Positions 13,783 through 21,710 of a DNA stretch of 35,525 bases are shown one piece after another. Position numbers and translations under genes: made by a program. How positions within the stretch are numbered: the stretch's first letter is position 1; every line of letters starts with the position of its first letter. Below the pieces are notes generated by a model that ran no database searches, was not told the DNA's origin, and was given only the letters and a program-made list of their open reading frames with translations. This stretch comes from Hydrogenophaga intermedia (GTDB lineage: Bacteria; Pseudomonadota; Gammaproteobacteria; Burkholderiales; Burkholderiaceae_C): positions 1 through 35,525 of the forward strand of contig CAMDCY010000013.1 in the NCBI GenBank assembly GCA_945890705.1. Direction: 5' to 3'.

Positions 13783-14778
13783 TTATTGGGCTTGAACGTT
13801 GGCCCCTGGCGCGGCGGTGGGCGATGTGGGAGGTGCGGGCCGGGGAAATTGAACCGGTGGGGGCCGACGGGCTTCAGCGGCTGCAGCCGCTTGCTTTTGC
13901 AATTGCTCCAAATAACGTTCACGCTGCAGGGTCACCAAGGCTTGTACGTCGCGTTTGAGCACATTGACATCGCCCACGGTCGACTGGAGGGCTTTGACAT
14001 CTTTGGACAAGGCCTGCACCGCATTCGCTTGGGTTTTGAGCTGCGAGCCCAAACCTTCAACTTGCTTGGTCACACCGCTGGTGGAGGCCGCCATTTGTTT
14101 GGCCAAGGCCTCAGGGACTTTTTGAACGGACTCAGTAGATGAGGCCAAGGTCGCTGCGATGCGCTGCTCGAGTTCCGCTTGTGATTTGGCCAACTGCTCT
14201 TGCTGAACCGTCAGCTCACTGATTTTTTCGCCCATCAAGCCCAAGCTTTCCAAGCTCGTGTTGAGCTCGACGGCGCGCTTGCCCACGGTCATGACGGTGG
14301 TATCCAATTGGTTGACCTTGCTGATCAAACGTACGCCCATGGCGGCAAAAAAACCGATCGAGAGCACCATCAGCACGGCGGTGGAGGCCAAGACGATGGT
14401 CGAGGTTTTGCCCATGCCTTGCGAGAGCTTGGTCAAGCGGACAGTCGAGTGGTTGAACTTTTGCCCCGCTTCATTGGCCGCCTTGGCGGCCTGACTGGCC
14501 ACATCGGCAGCATCCAGAACAGACGATGACAAGGTGACGAACTGCTGACTCAACAAGGCCTTGGTGGCCTCGTCCACCTCGACCGTGATCGGCTGAGGCG
14601 CAGGGGCTGCGAACGGTGGGGGGGCAACTTCGGGCGCCGACGTTGGCATGACCAAATCGCTGGGGGCAAATGCCGGTGCTTCGCTGGACCCATCGGTGGG
14701 CGAGGCATCCTGCGCCTGCACGTTGGTGCCGTCGGGCGTTGCGGGTGTGGCGTCGGCGTTTGGGGCTGAGTCGGTCAT
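13783..14778 (-). CDS. Membrane-anchored coiled-coil protein of unknown function
   Basis: 331 residues. The N-terminal 85 residues are Ala/Pro/Asp-rich and probably disordered. One clear membrane helix is near residues 128-150 (TIVLASTAVLMVLSIGFFAAMGV). It is followed by about 150 residues of heptad-like sequence (ELTVQQEQLAKSQAELEQRI, then VEGLGSQLKTQANAVQALSKDVKALQS), a long coiled coil. The C-terminal tail is Pro/Ala-rich and ends NVQAQ, a string that also occurs near the N-terminus. I do not recognise the family. It is the last gene of a four-gene operon, with its ATG overlapping the previous stop by 4 bp. Coiled coil plus single membrane helix suggests a structural or scaffolding role; a partner for the channel in the same operon is speculation. 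Confidence 0.8.
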   Translation of the reverse strand: MTDSAPNADATPATPDGTNVQAQDASPTDGSSEAPAFAPSDLVMPTSAPEVAPPPFAAPAPQPITVEVDEATKALLSQQFVTLSSSVLDAADVASQAAKAANEAGQKFNHSTVRLTKLSQGMGKTSTIVLASTAVLMVLSIGFFAAMGVRLISKVNQLDTTVMTVGKRAVELNTSLESLGLMGEKISELTVQQEQLAKSQAELEQRIAATLASSTESVQKVPEALAKQMAASTSGVTKQVEGLGSQLKTQANAVQALSKDVKALQSTVGDVNVLKRDVQALVTLQRERYLEQLQKQAAAAAEARRPPPVQFPRPAPPTSPTAAPGANVQAQ

Positions 14779-15152
14779 TTCAAGGTTCCTGTGGTGCGGC
14801 GCAAGGCGTCCGTGTCGCGACGCACTGTCGCGGACGTGGCGCGCAACTGAGCCATGCGCTCTTCCAAACCACGGTCGAGTGGCGTGTTGTGCGACACGGG
14901 TGATGCTTTAGGAATCGGCACCGCTTCGACATTCTTGAGTGCCGGGTTAGGCGTTATCTTGGGCATCAGAGGCATCTTGAGGGTGGTGCCCACTGGGTCT
15001 GACAGGTTCAAGCTGGGCAAATCCACACTTGCCCAAACTTTGGGCTCGATCGCGGACACCTGGAACCGGGGCTCAGTGTCGGTCGGCTCGGCGGTGGGGG
15101 CCAAGGTGTTGTGTTTGTGCAGTTGATCGGTGACCAAAGGGGACGTGCTCAT
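14775..15152 (-). CDS. Small hypothetical protein in the K+ channel operon
   Basis: 125 residues, polar, Pro- and Thr-rich in the first 80 residues, with no membrane helix or signal peptide. The C-terminal 40 residues (DRGLEERMAQLRATSATVRRDTDALRRTTGTL) are amphipathic and helical and could form a short coiled coil. I do not recognise it. It overlaps both neighbours (TGATG with the channel stop, ATGA with the coiled-coil gene), so the three are surely translated from one message. The helix may bind the long coiled coil of the next protein; this is inference. Confidence 0.72.
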   Translation of the reverse strand: MSTSPLVTDQLHKHNTLAPTAEPTDTEPRFQVSAIEPKVWASVDLPSLNLSDPVGTTLKMPLMPKITPNPALKNVEAVPIPKASPVSHNTPLDRGLEERMAQLRATSATVRRDTDALRRTTGTLK

Positions 15153-15958
15153 CAGTGATGCTCCTCATGGACGTGTTCGTGACGGTGACGTTGCAAGGTG
15201 TCGCTGAAAGCGGAGGCCAAGATCCCGGTGGGCATCGCAATGACACCAATGCCCGCCACCGCGGTCATGCCCGCACAGATACGACCGATGACGGTGATCG
15301 GATAAGCGTCACCATAGCCCACGGTGGTCAAGGTCACGATGGCCCACCACATGGTGCGCGGGATGCTGCCAAAGGCCTCTGGTTGGGTGCCGCCCTCGAC
15401 CACGTACAACACGGTGGACGACACCAAGAGCAAAAAACCGGTGAGCATCACGCTCATGCCCAACTCGTAGCGCCTTGAACTGACCGCTTCGGTGAGCAAC
15501 TGCAGCGAGCTGGAAAATCGCCCCAAACGCGCCAAACGCAAAATGCGCAACATCCGAAACAAACGGAAGATGTAGGCCTCGTTGCCAATGAAGGTCAGCA
15601 GCATGGGGGACAACGCCAAGAGATCGATGAGGGCCGTGGGACTGCGCAAATAGCGCAAACGCCCTCGCCAGCCGTCTTGGTAGGCATGAGACTCCACACA
15701 AACCCAAGCGCGAACGAGGTACTCAACGATGAACACCACACCCAAGAACTTTTCCACCACAGCCATCCCGACACCCCAGCGTTGGTTGATGAGGGGCTCG
15801 CTGTCCAAAATGGCGATGACCACCGAAAACACGATGGCGGTGGTCAAAAAACGGTTGATCGGCGAGAGTCCGCCCAAGCTCCATGCCGATGGGTCCAAGT
15901 GCACAAAGCAGCGGTGTCGCCATTTTTTCATGGGCGATGGGGCATGGCTTGGGCTCAT
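15152..15958 (-). CDS. Voltage-gated-type potassium channel, six transmembrane segments
   Basis: 268 residues. The Kv layout is complete: S1 near 37-52, S2 near 66-88, S3 near 108-124, an S4 with regularly spaced Arg (FRLFRMLRILRLARLGRFSS, 131-150), S5 near 166-187, a pore helix, and the K+ selectivity filter TVGYGD at 212-217, then S6. The C-terminal tail is His-rich (QRHRHEHVHEEHH), which might bind a metal or sense pH. Family knowledge: bacterial Kv channels set membrane potential and can support electrical signalling. It is the second gene of the operon, overlapping the preceding gene by ATGA. Nothing in sequence links it to the flagellum except its place between motAB and flhB. Confidence 0.93.
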   Translation of the reverse strand: MSPSHAPSPMKKWRHRCFVHLDPSAWSLGGLSPINRFLTTAIVFSVVIAILDSEPLINQRWGVGMAVVEKFLGVVFIVEYLVRAWVCVESHAYQDGWRGRLRYLRSPTALIDLLALSPMLLTFIGNEAYIFRLFRMLRILRLARLGRFSSSLQLLTEAVSSRRYELGMSVMLTGFLLLVSSTVLYVVEGGTQPEAFGSIPRTMWWAIVTLTTVGYGDAYPITVIGRICAGMTAVAGIGVIAMPTGILASAFSDTLQRHRHEHVHEEHH

Positions 15959-16371
15959 TTATTGGTTTTGAATTGTTCGCGCATGGCGTCGATGGTGCGG
16001 TCGACGTTGCTGCACTGCGCCGTGAGGGTCATGTCTTCTTGAACCTTCACAGGGGGTGTTTCAAAACCAAAACCGGGGTATTTGGGGTTGCTTTTCAAAA
16101 ACACGCGTTCGTTGCTCATGGTTTTGAGCACCGCCACCCCTTTGGCAAATTCAACCTGCCGGCCGTCGGTCGAAGTGGCCAAGAAGGCATCGTCAATCAG
16201 TCCGCACTGGTTGTTCAAGCGGATGATGCTGGTGATGGGTTTGGGTGTGTTGTCGCTCCATTGCATGAAAGCGAACCCCATGGCCACCGCCAAAACAATG
16301 AAGCCCAACAAAGACACCAAAATCAGGTTCCAGTTGGTTTCATCTTCAATTTTGAATTTCTTTTTTAGCAT
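15955..16371 (-). CDS. Small membrane-anchored protein of unknown function
   Basis: 138 residues from the ATG at 16371, chosen because GGGAG lies 5 bases upstream; an upstream TTG in frame would overlap that site. It has a basic N-terminus (MLKKKFKI), one membrane helix (LILVSLLGFIVLAVAMGFAF, about 18-38) and a periplasmic domain of about 100 residues with two cysteines. The domain has alternating strands (VEFAKGVAVLKTM, ERVFLKSNPKYPGFGF). I do not recognise it. It is the first gene of the operon with the K+ channel. It starts 66 bp after the flhB stop on the same strand, so read-through from the fliK-flhB operon is possible. Confidence 0.75.
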   Translation of the reverse strand: MLKKKFKIEDETNWNLILVSLLGFIVLAVAMGFAFMQWSDNTPKPITSIIRLNNQCGLIDDAFLATSTDGRQVEFAKGVAVLKTMSNERVFLKSNPKYPGFGFETPPVKVQEDMTLTAQCSNVDRTIDAMREQFKTNK

Positions 16372-16436
16372 TTTTACTCCCAAACCTCAATAAAACATTA
16401 CTTTGTATTTTAGAGAGTTGCAGTCTCAGTTTGGTT

Positions 16437-17591
16437 TCATGCCGGATCGGTCTGAACACGACCATCCGCGTCGTAACGCATGTTCGCTGGGACCTTGGGT
16501 TGGGGTTTGACCAGGCCGCCCCGTCCCGGTTGTGCGGCTTCAAGGTTGTACACATAGGCAATGACCTGGGCCACAGCGTGGTAGAGCGCTTCGTTGATGG
16601 GGGCTTCAACATCGGTGGTGAAGTACAAAGCGCGTGCCAAGGGTGGCGCCGAGAAAATGTGCACGCCGTGCACACCGCCCTCCTCGCGGATACGCGCTGC
16701 CATCTCGTCCATGCCCTTGGCCACCACGATGGGGGGGCGGTCGGACGAGGGGTCGTACTCCAAAGCCACAGCAAAGTGCTCGGGGTTGGTGATGATGACA
16801 TCCGCGTCTTTGACGCGTTGCATCATGCGGCCATTGGCCATTTCTCGCTGTCGGCGTCGGATTTGAGCTTTGACTTCAGGACGACCTTCAATGTCCTTCA
16901 TCTCGTCCTTGACCTCTTGTTGGGTCATGCGCATGCGCTTGGTGAACTGGCTCTTTTGAATGGGCACGTCAATGAACGCAATGACAGCCAGACTCAAGGC
17001 AATCCACAAAGCCGATTTGGCAATCAATTCGCCGCCCACGGCGAGCGCGGGCTCCAGACCCATGCGACCGAGCTGGAGCAAGGTGTCAAATTCGCTGGCA
17101 ATCGACAACCACAACACGCCCGACACCAAGGCGAACTTCAGCACCGCCTTGCCCAATTCGGTGGCGGCATGGGTACCGAACATGCGCTTGAAACCTTGAA
17201 TGAGGCTCAATTTGCTGCCCTTGGGCGCCACGGCCTTGAGGGAGAACAGATAACCGCCCGTCATGCCCGCGGCAATCACAGCCAGCACGGCCGTGAGCAA
17301 CAAAATGGGCGTGATCAGCAAAAAACCGTCCCACATCTGTGAGAAGAAAGTGCTGGGCAGCAACAGGGGTTGATCCAAGGTCTTGCGATCAAACACAAAA
17401 CCTTTGGCAAAGTTTTCGGCAATCTCGGTGACCAACCAGCCGCCCGTGGCCAAAATCATCAAAAAAGCACCGATCACAATGGCCGCCGCAGGCAGCTCTA
17501 TGGACCGGGCAACTTGACCATCCTCTCGGGCCTTGCTGAGCTTCCTGGCGGTCGGCTCTTCCGTTTTTTCTTGTGCGCTGTCTTCGGCCAT
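16437..17591 (-). CDS. flhB: Flagellar export switch protein FlhB (NPEH variant)
   Basis: 384 residues, matching the family. FlhB sits in the export gate and switches substrate class from rod/hook to filament after self-cleavage. Start MAEDSAQEKTEEPTARKLSKAREDGQVARS is diagnostic for the family's N-terminus. Four hydrophobic segments lie within about 35-210. The cytoplasmic part has the cleavage site as NPEH, with Asn at residue 269, the same position as in the enteric protein, where the motif is NPTH. Asn and Pro, the residues between which cleavage occurs, are kept. It starts 2 bp after the fliR stop and is the last gene of the fliK-flhB run. Confidence 0.96.
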   Translation of the reverse strand: MAEDSAQEKTEEPTARKLSKAREDGQVARSIELPAAAIVIGAFLMILATGGWLVTEIAENFAKGFVFDRKTLDQPLLLPSTFFSQMWDGFLLITPILLLTAVLAVIAAGMTGGYLFSLKAVAPKGSKLSLIQGFKRMFGTHAATELGKAVLKFALVSGVLWLSIASEFDTLLQLGRMGLEPALAVGGELIAKSALWIALSLAVIAFIDVPIQKSQFTKRMRMTQQEVKDEMKDIEGRPEVKAQIRRRQREMANGRMMQRVKDADVIITNPEHFAVALEYDPSSDRPPIVVAKGMDEMAARIREEGGVHGVHIFSAPPLARALYFTTDVEAPINEALYHAVAQVIAYVYNLEAAQPGRGGLVKPQPKVPANMRYDADGRVQTDPA

Positions 17592-17592
17592 C

Positions 17593-18363
17593 TCAAGGCA
17601 CCTTCAACACGCTGCGCACGACATCGAAGCCTTGCAGCCACAACCACTCGATGCGGCCACCCACGCTGTCGAGCGAGAGCATGAAAATCAACAGGCCCAC
17701 GGCGATCATGGCGGGAAAGCCCACGGCAAAAATGTTCAAACTGGGCGCTGCGCGGGTGACGACGCCCAAGCCCACGTTGATGAACAGCAGGGTGATCATG
17801 ACCGGCAACGTCAACAACACTCCGCCCAAAAACATCATGGATCCCCATCGGATGACCTGTGCGTAGGTGTCTTGATTCAAGATGCTGGCGCCAACGGGCA
17901 GCGTGTAAAAGCTCTCCATGATCAAGCCGATCAACACAGCGTGCCCGCCAGTGCCCACGAAAATCAGGGTCGACATGATGACCACGAATTGCGACAGAAC
18001 AGGCGCGTTACCGATGTTGGGATCGACCAAGGTGGCCATGGACAAGCCCATGGCGGCCGACAAGGCCTGGCCCGCCAAGACCAACGCAGCGACCACGACC
18101 TGCATGATCAGGCCCATGCACACGCCAATGAAAATTTGATTGAGCAACTCCAACAAACCTTGAGCAGACGTGGGGTCGATGCGGGGCCAGTCGTGAAGCG
18201 GGTAGATCATCCAAGTCAGCACAATGGCCAACAAAATACGGATGCGCAGGTTCACTGAGGCGGTTGAAAACGGTGGTGTGGTCAAGAGCATGGCCGAGAT
18301 GCGTGTCATCGGCCACAAGAACAAGTAAAACCGTTCAATGATCTCAGCACCGAGCAAGTTCAT
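17593..18363 (-). CDS. fliR: Flagellar export gate protein FliR
   Basis: 256 residues from the ATG at 18363, the usual length. FliR forms the core of the export channel together with FliP and FliQ. Hydrophobic throughout, with RISAMLLTTPPFSTASVNLRIRILLAIVL near the N-terminus, the pattern found in FliR. The frame continues upstream, but overlaps fliQ. It is 20 bp from fliQ and followed by flhB. Confidence 0.95.
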   Translation of the reverse strand: MNLLGAEIIERFYLFLWPMTRISAMLLTTPPFSTASVNLRIRILLAIVLTWMIYPLHDWPRIDPTSAQGLLELLNQIFIGVCMGLIMQVVVAALVLAGQALSAAMGLSMATLVDPNIGNAPVLSQFVVIMSTLIFVGTGGHAVLIGLIMESFYTLPVGASILNQDTYAQVIRWGSMMFLGGVLLTLPVMITLLFINVGLGVVTRAAPSLNIFAVGFPAMIAVGLLIFMLSLDSVGGRIEWLWLQGFDVVRSVLKVP

Positions 18364-18383
18364 GGCCAGGACCCAAGGGGCCT

Positions 18384-18653
18384 TCAGTTGAACAGCGCGG
18401 GAATGCGCAGAAAGATGGACCGGGTGAATTCCACCAAGGTGACCAGTTGCCAGCTGCCAAAAATCAGCAAAGCCACCCCCAAGGCAATCAGCTTGGGGAT
18501 GAAGCTCAAGGTCATCTCGTTGATCGACGTGGCGGCCTGGATGATACCAATGAACAAACCCACGGCCAGTGCCACACCGAGCAAGGGCGCACTCACGATC
18601 ATCGTGATCCACAGGGCCTGACGGGCCAAATCCACAACCATGGCGGTGTCCAT
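18384..18653 (-). CDS. fliQ: Flagellar export gate protein FliQ
   Basis: 89 residues, the usual size. Two membrane hairpin helices (ALWITMIVSAPLLGVALAVGLFIGIIQAATSI and ALGVALLIFGSWQLVTLVEFTRSIF) with the conserved QAATSINEMTLSFIPK loop, which closes the export gate. Ten base pairs separate it from fliP. Confidence 0.96.
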   Translation of the reverse strand: MDTAMVVDLARQALWITMIVSAPLLGVALAVGLFIGIIQAATSINEMTLSFIPKLIALGVALLIFGSWQLVTLVEFTRSIFLRIPALFN

Positions 18654-18663
18654 AGCCTTCTCC

Positions 18664-19404
18664 TTATGGCATCACAAAGCTCGAGGCCATGGAACCCATG
18701 ATCAGGGCCCAGCCATCGACCAGCACAAACAGCATCAGCTTGAAAGGCATGGAAATCATCATGGGCGAGAGCATCATCATGCCCATGGACATCAACACGC
18801 TGGCGACGATCAGGTCGATCACCACAAAGGGGATGTAGATCAAAAAGCCGATGGTGAAAGCGCTCTTGAGCTCTGAGGTCAAGAAGGCGGGTACCAAAGT
18901 GGTGAAAGGCACTTCGGCCGCACTGTTGACGGGTGTGTTGCGTGCAATTTCCATGAACAAAGCGATGTCGTCTTCGCGGGTCTGGTTGAGCATGAAACCG
19001 CGAATCGGCGCCTCTGCGGCGGCCAAGGCCGTTTCGAAGGGCATGTTGTTGTTCATGAACGGCAACAAGGCGTTGTTGTATACGTCGGTCAACACGGGCG
19101 ACATGATGAACAGGGTCATGAACAGCGCCATGCCGACCAAGACCATGTTGGGGGGTGTCTGACCGGTACCCAGCGCTTGGCGCAGGATGGACAAAACGAT
19201 GATGATGCGCACGAAGGAGGTCATCATCAGCAGCAGCGAGGGCAACAACGTCAGGGACGTCATCAAGGCGAGCAACTGCAAGCTCAGGCTGTACTGCGAA
19301 CCACCGGGGGTGTTGGTGACGTTGATGATGGGCATATCTGCACCCATGGCCACGGCCGGGATGCTCAAGGCCGCGATGGCCAACCATTTTCCAAGGTGTT
19401 TCAT
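18664..19404 (-). CDS. fliP: Flagellar export gate protein FliP
   Basis: 246 residues from the ATG at 19404, which overlaps the fliO stop (ATGA). It begins with a cleavable signal-like segment (MKHLGKWLAIAALSIPAVAMG). Conserved FliP blocks follow: LLMMTSFVRIIIVLSILRQALGTGQTPPN, then PFTTLVPAFLTSELKSAFTIGFLIYIPF and SMGMMMLSPMMISMPFKLMLFVLVDGW. FliP pentamers make the base of the export channel. Confidence 0.97.
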   Translation of the reverse strand: MKHLGKWLAIAALSIPAVAMGADMPIINVTNTPGGSQYSLSLQLLALMTSLTLLPSLLLMMTSFVRIIIVLSILRQALGTGQTPPNMVLVGMALFMTLFIMSPVLTDVYNNALLPFMNNNMPFETALAAAEAPIRGFMLNQTREDDIALFMEIARNTPVNSAAEVPFTTLVPAFLTSELKSAFTIGFLIYIPFVVIDLIVASVLMSMGMMMLSPMMISMPFKLMLFVLVDGWALIMGSMASSFVMP

Positions 19405-19727
19405 GTTTTTTTCGGGTTGGCGGTGGCCATGGGGACGCCCAAGTCGGTGGGTCGATCCTCGGCATCCCATTGACCCAGTACCGAAATGTCCGTAGCGGTG
19501 ACACCGAGCAAAAATTCACGGTCATCGACGCGGGTGATAACGACTTTTTGTCGAGCACCCAAACCCAAGGTCTCCACCACCTGCATGCGGCGGGCGCTGC
19601 GACCAAAACCTTGGCCTTGCTGCATTTTTTTCAAAAAATGCAGCAGCACCAACAGCAACACCACCACCAAGCCAAAACTCAGCAGCATTTGCAGCACGTC
19701 GGTCCAACCGAGCTGGGTCGGGTTCAT
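19401..19727 (-). CDS. fliO: FliO, assembly factor of the FliP export gate
   Basis: 108 residues, a normal length for a poorly conserved family. One membrane helix near the N-terminus (VLQMLLSFGLVVVLLLVLLHFLKKM) is followed by the cytoplasmic block MQVVETLGLGARQKVVITRVDDREFLLGVT, which is the FliO signature (LGxrqrlvlVxvgdrelLLGvt). FliO helps FliP oligomerise. It lies 12 bp after the fliN stop and overlaps fliP by 4 bp. Confidence 0.93.
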   Translation of the reverse strand: MNPTQLGWTDVLQMLLSFGLVVVLLLVLLHFLKKMQQGQGFGRSARRMQVVETLGLGARQKVVITRVDDREFLLGVTATDISVLGQWDAEDRPTDLGVPMATANPKKT

Positions 19728-19739
19728 GGTGGGTGTGGA

Positions 19740-20042
19740 TCAGAGGTTTTCGAGGCGCTCGGTGGCGGGTACCACACGGGTCAAGCGGATGCCGTATCGT
19801 TCATTGACCAAAACCACTTCGCCTTGGGCAACCACGGTATTGTTGATCAAAACGTCCAAGGGCTCGCCGGCGATGCGGTCGAGCTCCACCACGCTGCCTT
19901 GCGTCAGGCGCATGAGGTCGCGGATTTTGATGGTGGCACGGCCGACCTCAATAGACAGGGTCACCGGGATGTTTTGCAACACATCGGGGTGAATTTGTTC
20001 TTTGTCGACCACGGAGTTGTCGGTGTTTGCGGTATCGCTCAT
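19740..20042 (-). CDS. fliN: Flagellar motor switch protein FliN
   Basis: 100 residues, short but usual for FliN. The whole C-terminal 80 residues are a SpoA domain: PVTLSIEVGRATIKIRDLMRLTQGSVVELDR, then GEPLDVLINNTVVAQGEVVLVNERYGIRLTRVV. FliN forms the lower C ring with FliM and takes part in direction switching and export. Seventeen base pairs follow the fliM stop. Confidence 0.97.
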   Translation of the reverse strand: MSDTANTDNSVVDKEQIHPDVLQNIPVTLSIEVGRATIKIRDLMRLTQGSVVELDRIAGEPLDVLINNTVVAQGEVVLVNERYGIRLTRVVPATERLENL

Positions 20043-20059
20043 GTCTGTTTCCTTGACGC

Positions 20060-21058
20060 TTATTCGGACAGGGGTTTGAGGGCGCGCACCACTTTGGCCG
20101 CCAACTGGGAGCCCATGGTGCCCACTTCCAGATCAAAAACCGGGGTGTCTTCGATCAGGCCTCGGGCGTAATCGCCCTTCTTGAAATACAACACATCACC
20201 GGCTTGCATGGTTTTGACGGTGTGCAAAGAGGCTTGCAACTTACCCAAGAGCACATGCATGTCCAAGGGGGCATCGTTGACGGCATCTTCGAGTTGTTTG
20301 TGCCACACGCGGTCGGAAGCTTCATTACCATCGCCCGACTGTACGCGGCTGCGCAGAAGGTCACGCACCGGTTTGAGCGCAACATAAGGAATGGCAATGT
20401 CCAAGAAACCGCCAGACTGTTGCGAGCCCAACTCGGCCTCAAAACGGCTGAGCACGATCATGTCGTTCTCGTCGGCGATTTGGGCGAACTGTGGGTTGAT
20501 CTCCGAGCTAACGTGCTCGAAATCGATGCTGGTGATGGGGCCCCAAGCATCGCGCATGGAGCGAAAAAAGACCTGCAAAATCAATTTGATGATGCGCGTC
20601 TCGGTGGGCGTGAACAAACGGCCTGGGGCCAGCTGGTCCACACCTTTACCAAACCCACCAAAAAAACTGTCCAGCGAACTGAACACCAGTTTGGGCTCGA
20701 TCACCACCATGGCATGACCGCGCAAAGGGGCCATGCGAACGGTGTTGACCGACAGCGGTGCCTTGAGGCCTTGCAAGTAGTCGCCAAAACGCACGATCTG
20801 AACCCGCGACGGGTTGATGCGCGGACTGGTGCGCAAGACTTCCAACATACCCAATCGGAATTGGCGAATGAAGCGCTCGTTGATCATGTCCAAAGACATG
20901 ACGTTGACGCCCAGGCTGCTGTCTTCAGCGGCCAGGTCGTGCTTCTTGGCCGGCGCGCCCATGTTGAAGCCGCTGTCAACCGCGATAGCACCGCTGCCGA
21001 CACCGTCGACCAAAGCGGCGAGTTCTTCGCGAGACAAGAGGTTTTGGTTATCGGCCAT
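20060..21058 (-). CDS. fliM: Flagellar motor switch protein FliM
   Basis: 332 residues, the expected size. The N-terminal LLSREELAALVDGV is the CheY-P binding segment (family LSQxEIDaLL). The central CheC-like domain includes RINPSRVQIVRFGDYLQGLKAPLSVNTVRM and the GGxG loop (SFFGGFGKG). The C-terminal SpoA domain ends ARGLIEDTPVFDLEVGTMGSQLAAKVVRAL. FliM links FliG and FliN in the C ring. It lies 21 bp after the fliL stop. Confidence 0.97.
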   Translation of the reverse strand: MADNQNLLSREELAALVDGVGSGAIAVDSGFNMGAPAKKHDLAAEDSSLGVNVMSLDMINERFIRQFRLGMLEVLRTSPRINPSRVQIVRFGDYLQGLKAPLSVNTVRMAPLRGHAMVVIEPKLVFSSLDSFFGGFGKGVDQLAPGRLFTPTETRIIKLILQVFFRSMRDAWGPITSIDFEHVSSEINPQFAQIADENDMIVLSRFEAELGSQQSGGFLDIAIPYVALKPVRDLLRSRVQSGDGNEASDRVWHKQLEDAVNDAPLDMHVLLGKLQASLHTVKTMQAGDVLYFKKGDYARGLIEDTPVFDLEVGTMGSQLAAKVVRALKPLSE

Positions 21059-21079
21059 GCGACAAATCTCGTTGCGTCT

Positions 21080-21688
21080 TCACTGAATCACGAAAGTGGT
21101 GAAGTAGACCTCTTCGATGCCACCAAAGTCTTCGAACTTCTCCAATACCGCGTTCATTTCGGTCCGGATTTTTTCAGCCAAGTCCTTGCGGAACGTGGGC
21201 TTTTCAATTTCAGCCTCGGTCACCTGACGCAAAACGTCCAGCGCTGCAGAACGTAAAGCAAACTCATGCTTGTCCACGTTTTTGAACACGCGGTCGTCGT
21301 AAGTGGTCATGAGGGCCACTTGAACCTGGATGACTTTGCGTGAGCCGGTGATGTTGGCCAGGTACTCACGCTCGATTTCCTTGTAGGTTTGGACAAAACG
21401 CGTCAACTCAGGACTGTCTTTTTTAACCCGCGCATCTTCGGAGCCGAGCGGTGGCGGTGCATTGGGGTCGGCTGGCGCGGCTGCAGCTTTGTCGGCGGCG
21501 GCTTTTTCCTCCAAGGTGGTCAATTGCTCTTCGGCGGACTTTTCGTCCTTAGCGTCGAATGCGCCAGCAAAGAACAAGGTACCCACGATGGTGCCGGCGA
21601 GCAAAATCAGCACCAACAGCACGATCACGATGATCTTGACGATGGGGGACTTCTTTTTGCCTTCGACTTCGGTATCTTCATCAGCCAT
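21080..21688 (-). CDS. fliL: Flagellar basal-body-associated protein FliL
   Basis: 202 residues, somewhat longer than the common 150-180. A short cytoplasmic tail and one membrane helix (IVKIIVIVLLVLILLAGTIVGTLFF) are followed by an Ala/Asp/Pro-rich spacer of about 55 residues. The periplasmic domain has RKVIQVQVALMTTYDDRVF and ends EDFGGIEEVYFTTFVIQ, the usual FliL ending. FliL forms a ring around the stator and supports torque. The longer spacer accounts for the extra length. Confidence 0.94.
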   Translation of the reverse strand: MADEDTEVEGKKKSPIVKIIVIVLLVLILLAGTIVGTLFFAGAFDAKDEKSAEEQLTTLEEKAAADKAAAAPADPNAPPPLGSEDARVKKDSPELTRFVQTYKEIEREYLANITGSRKVIQVQVALMTTYDDRVFKNVDKHEFALRSAALDVLRQVTEAEIEKPTFRKDLAEKIRTEMNAVLEKFEDFGGIEEVYFTTFVIQ

Positions 21689-21710
21689 TGCTACACCTCT
21701 TGTTCACGAT

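Noticed and set aside
20204-21256. 350-codon open frame on the plus strand opposite fliM
   Set aside because: It mirrors fliM and the end of fliL, both fully conserved, and the translation has no recognisable domain.
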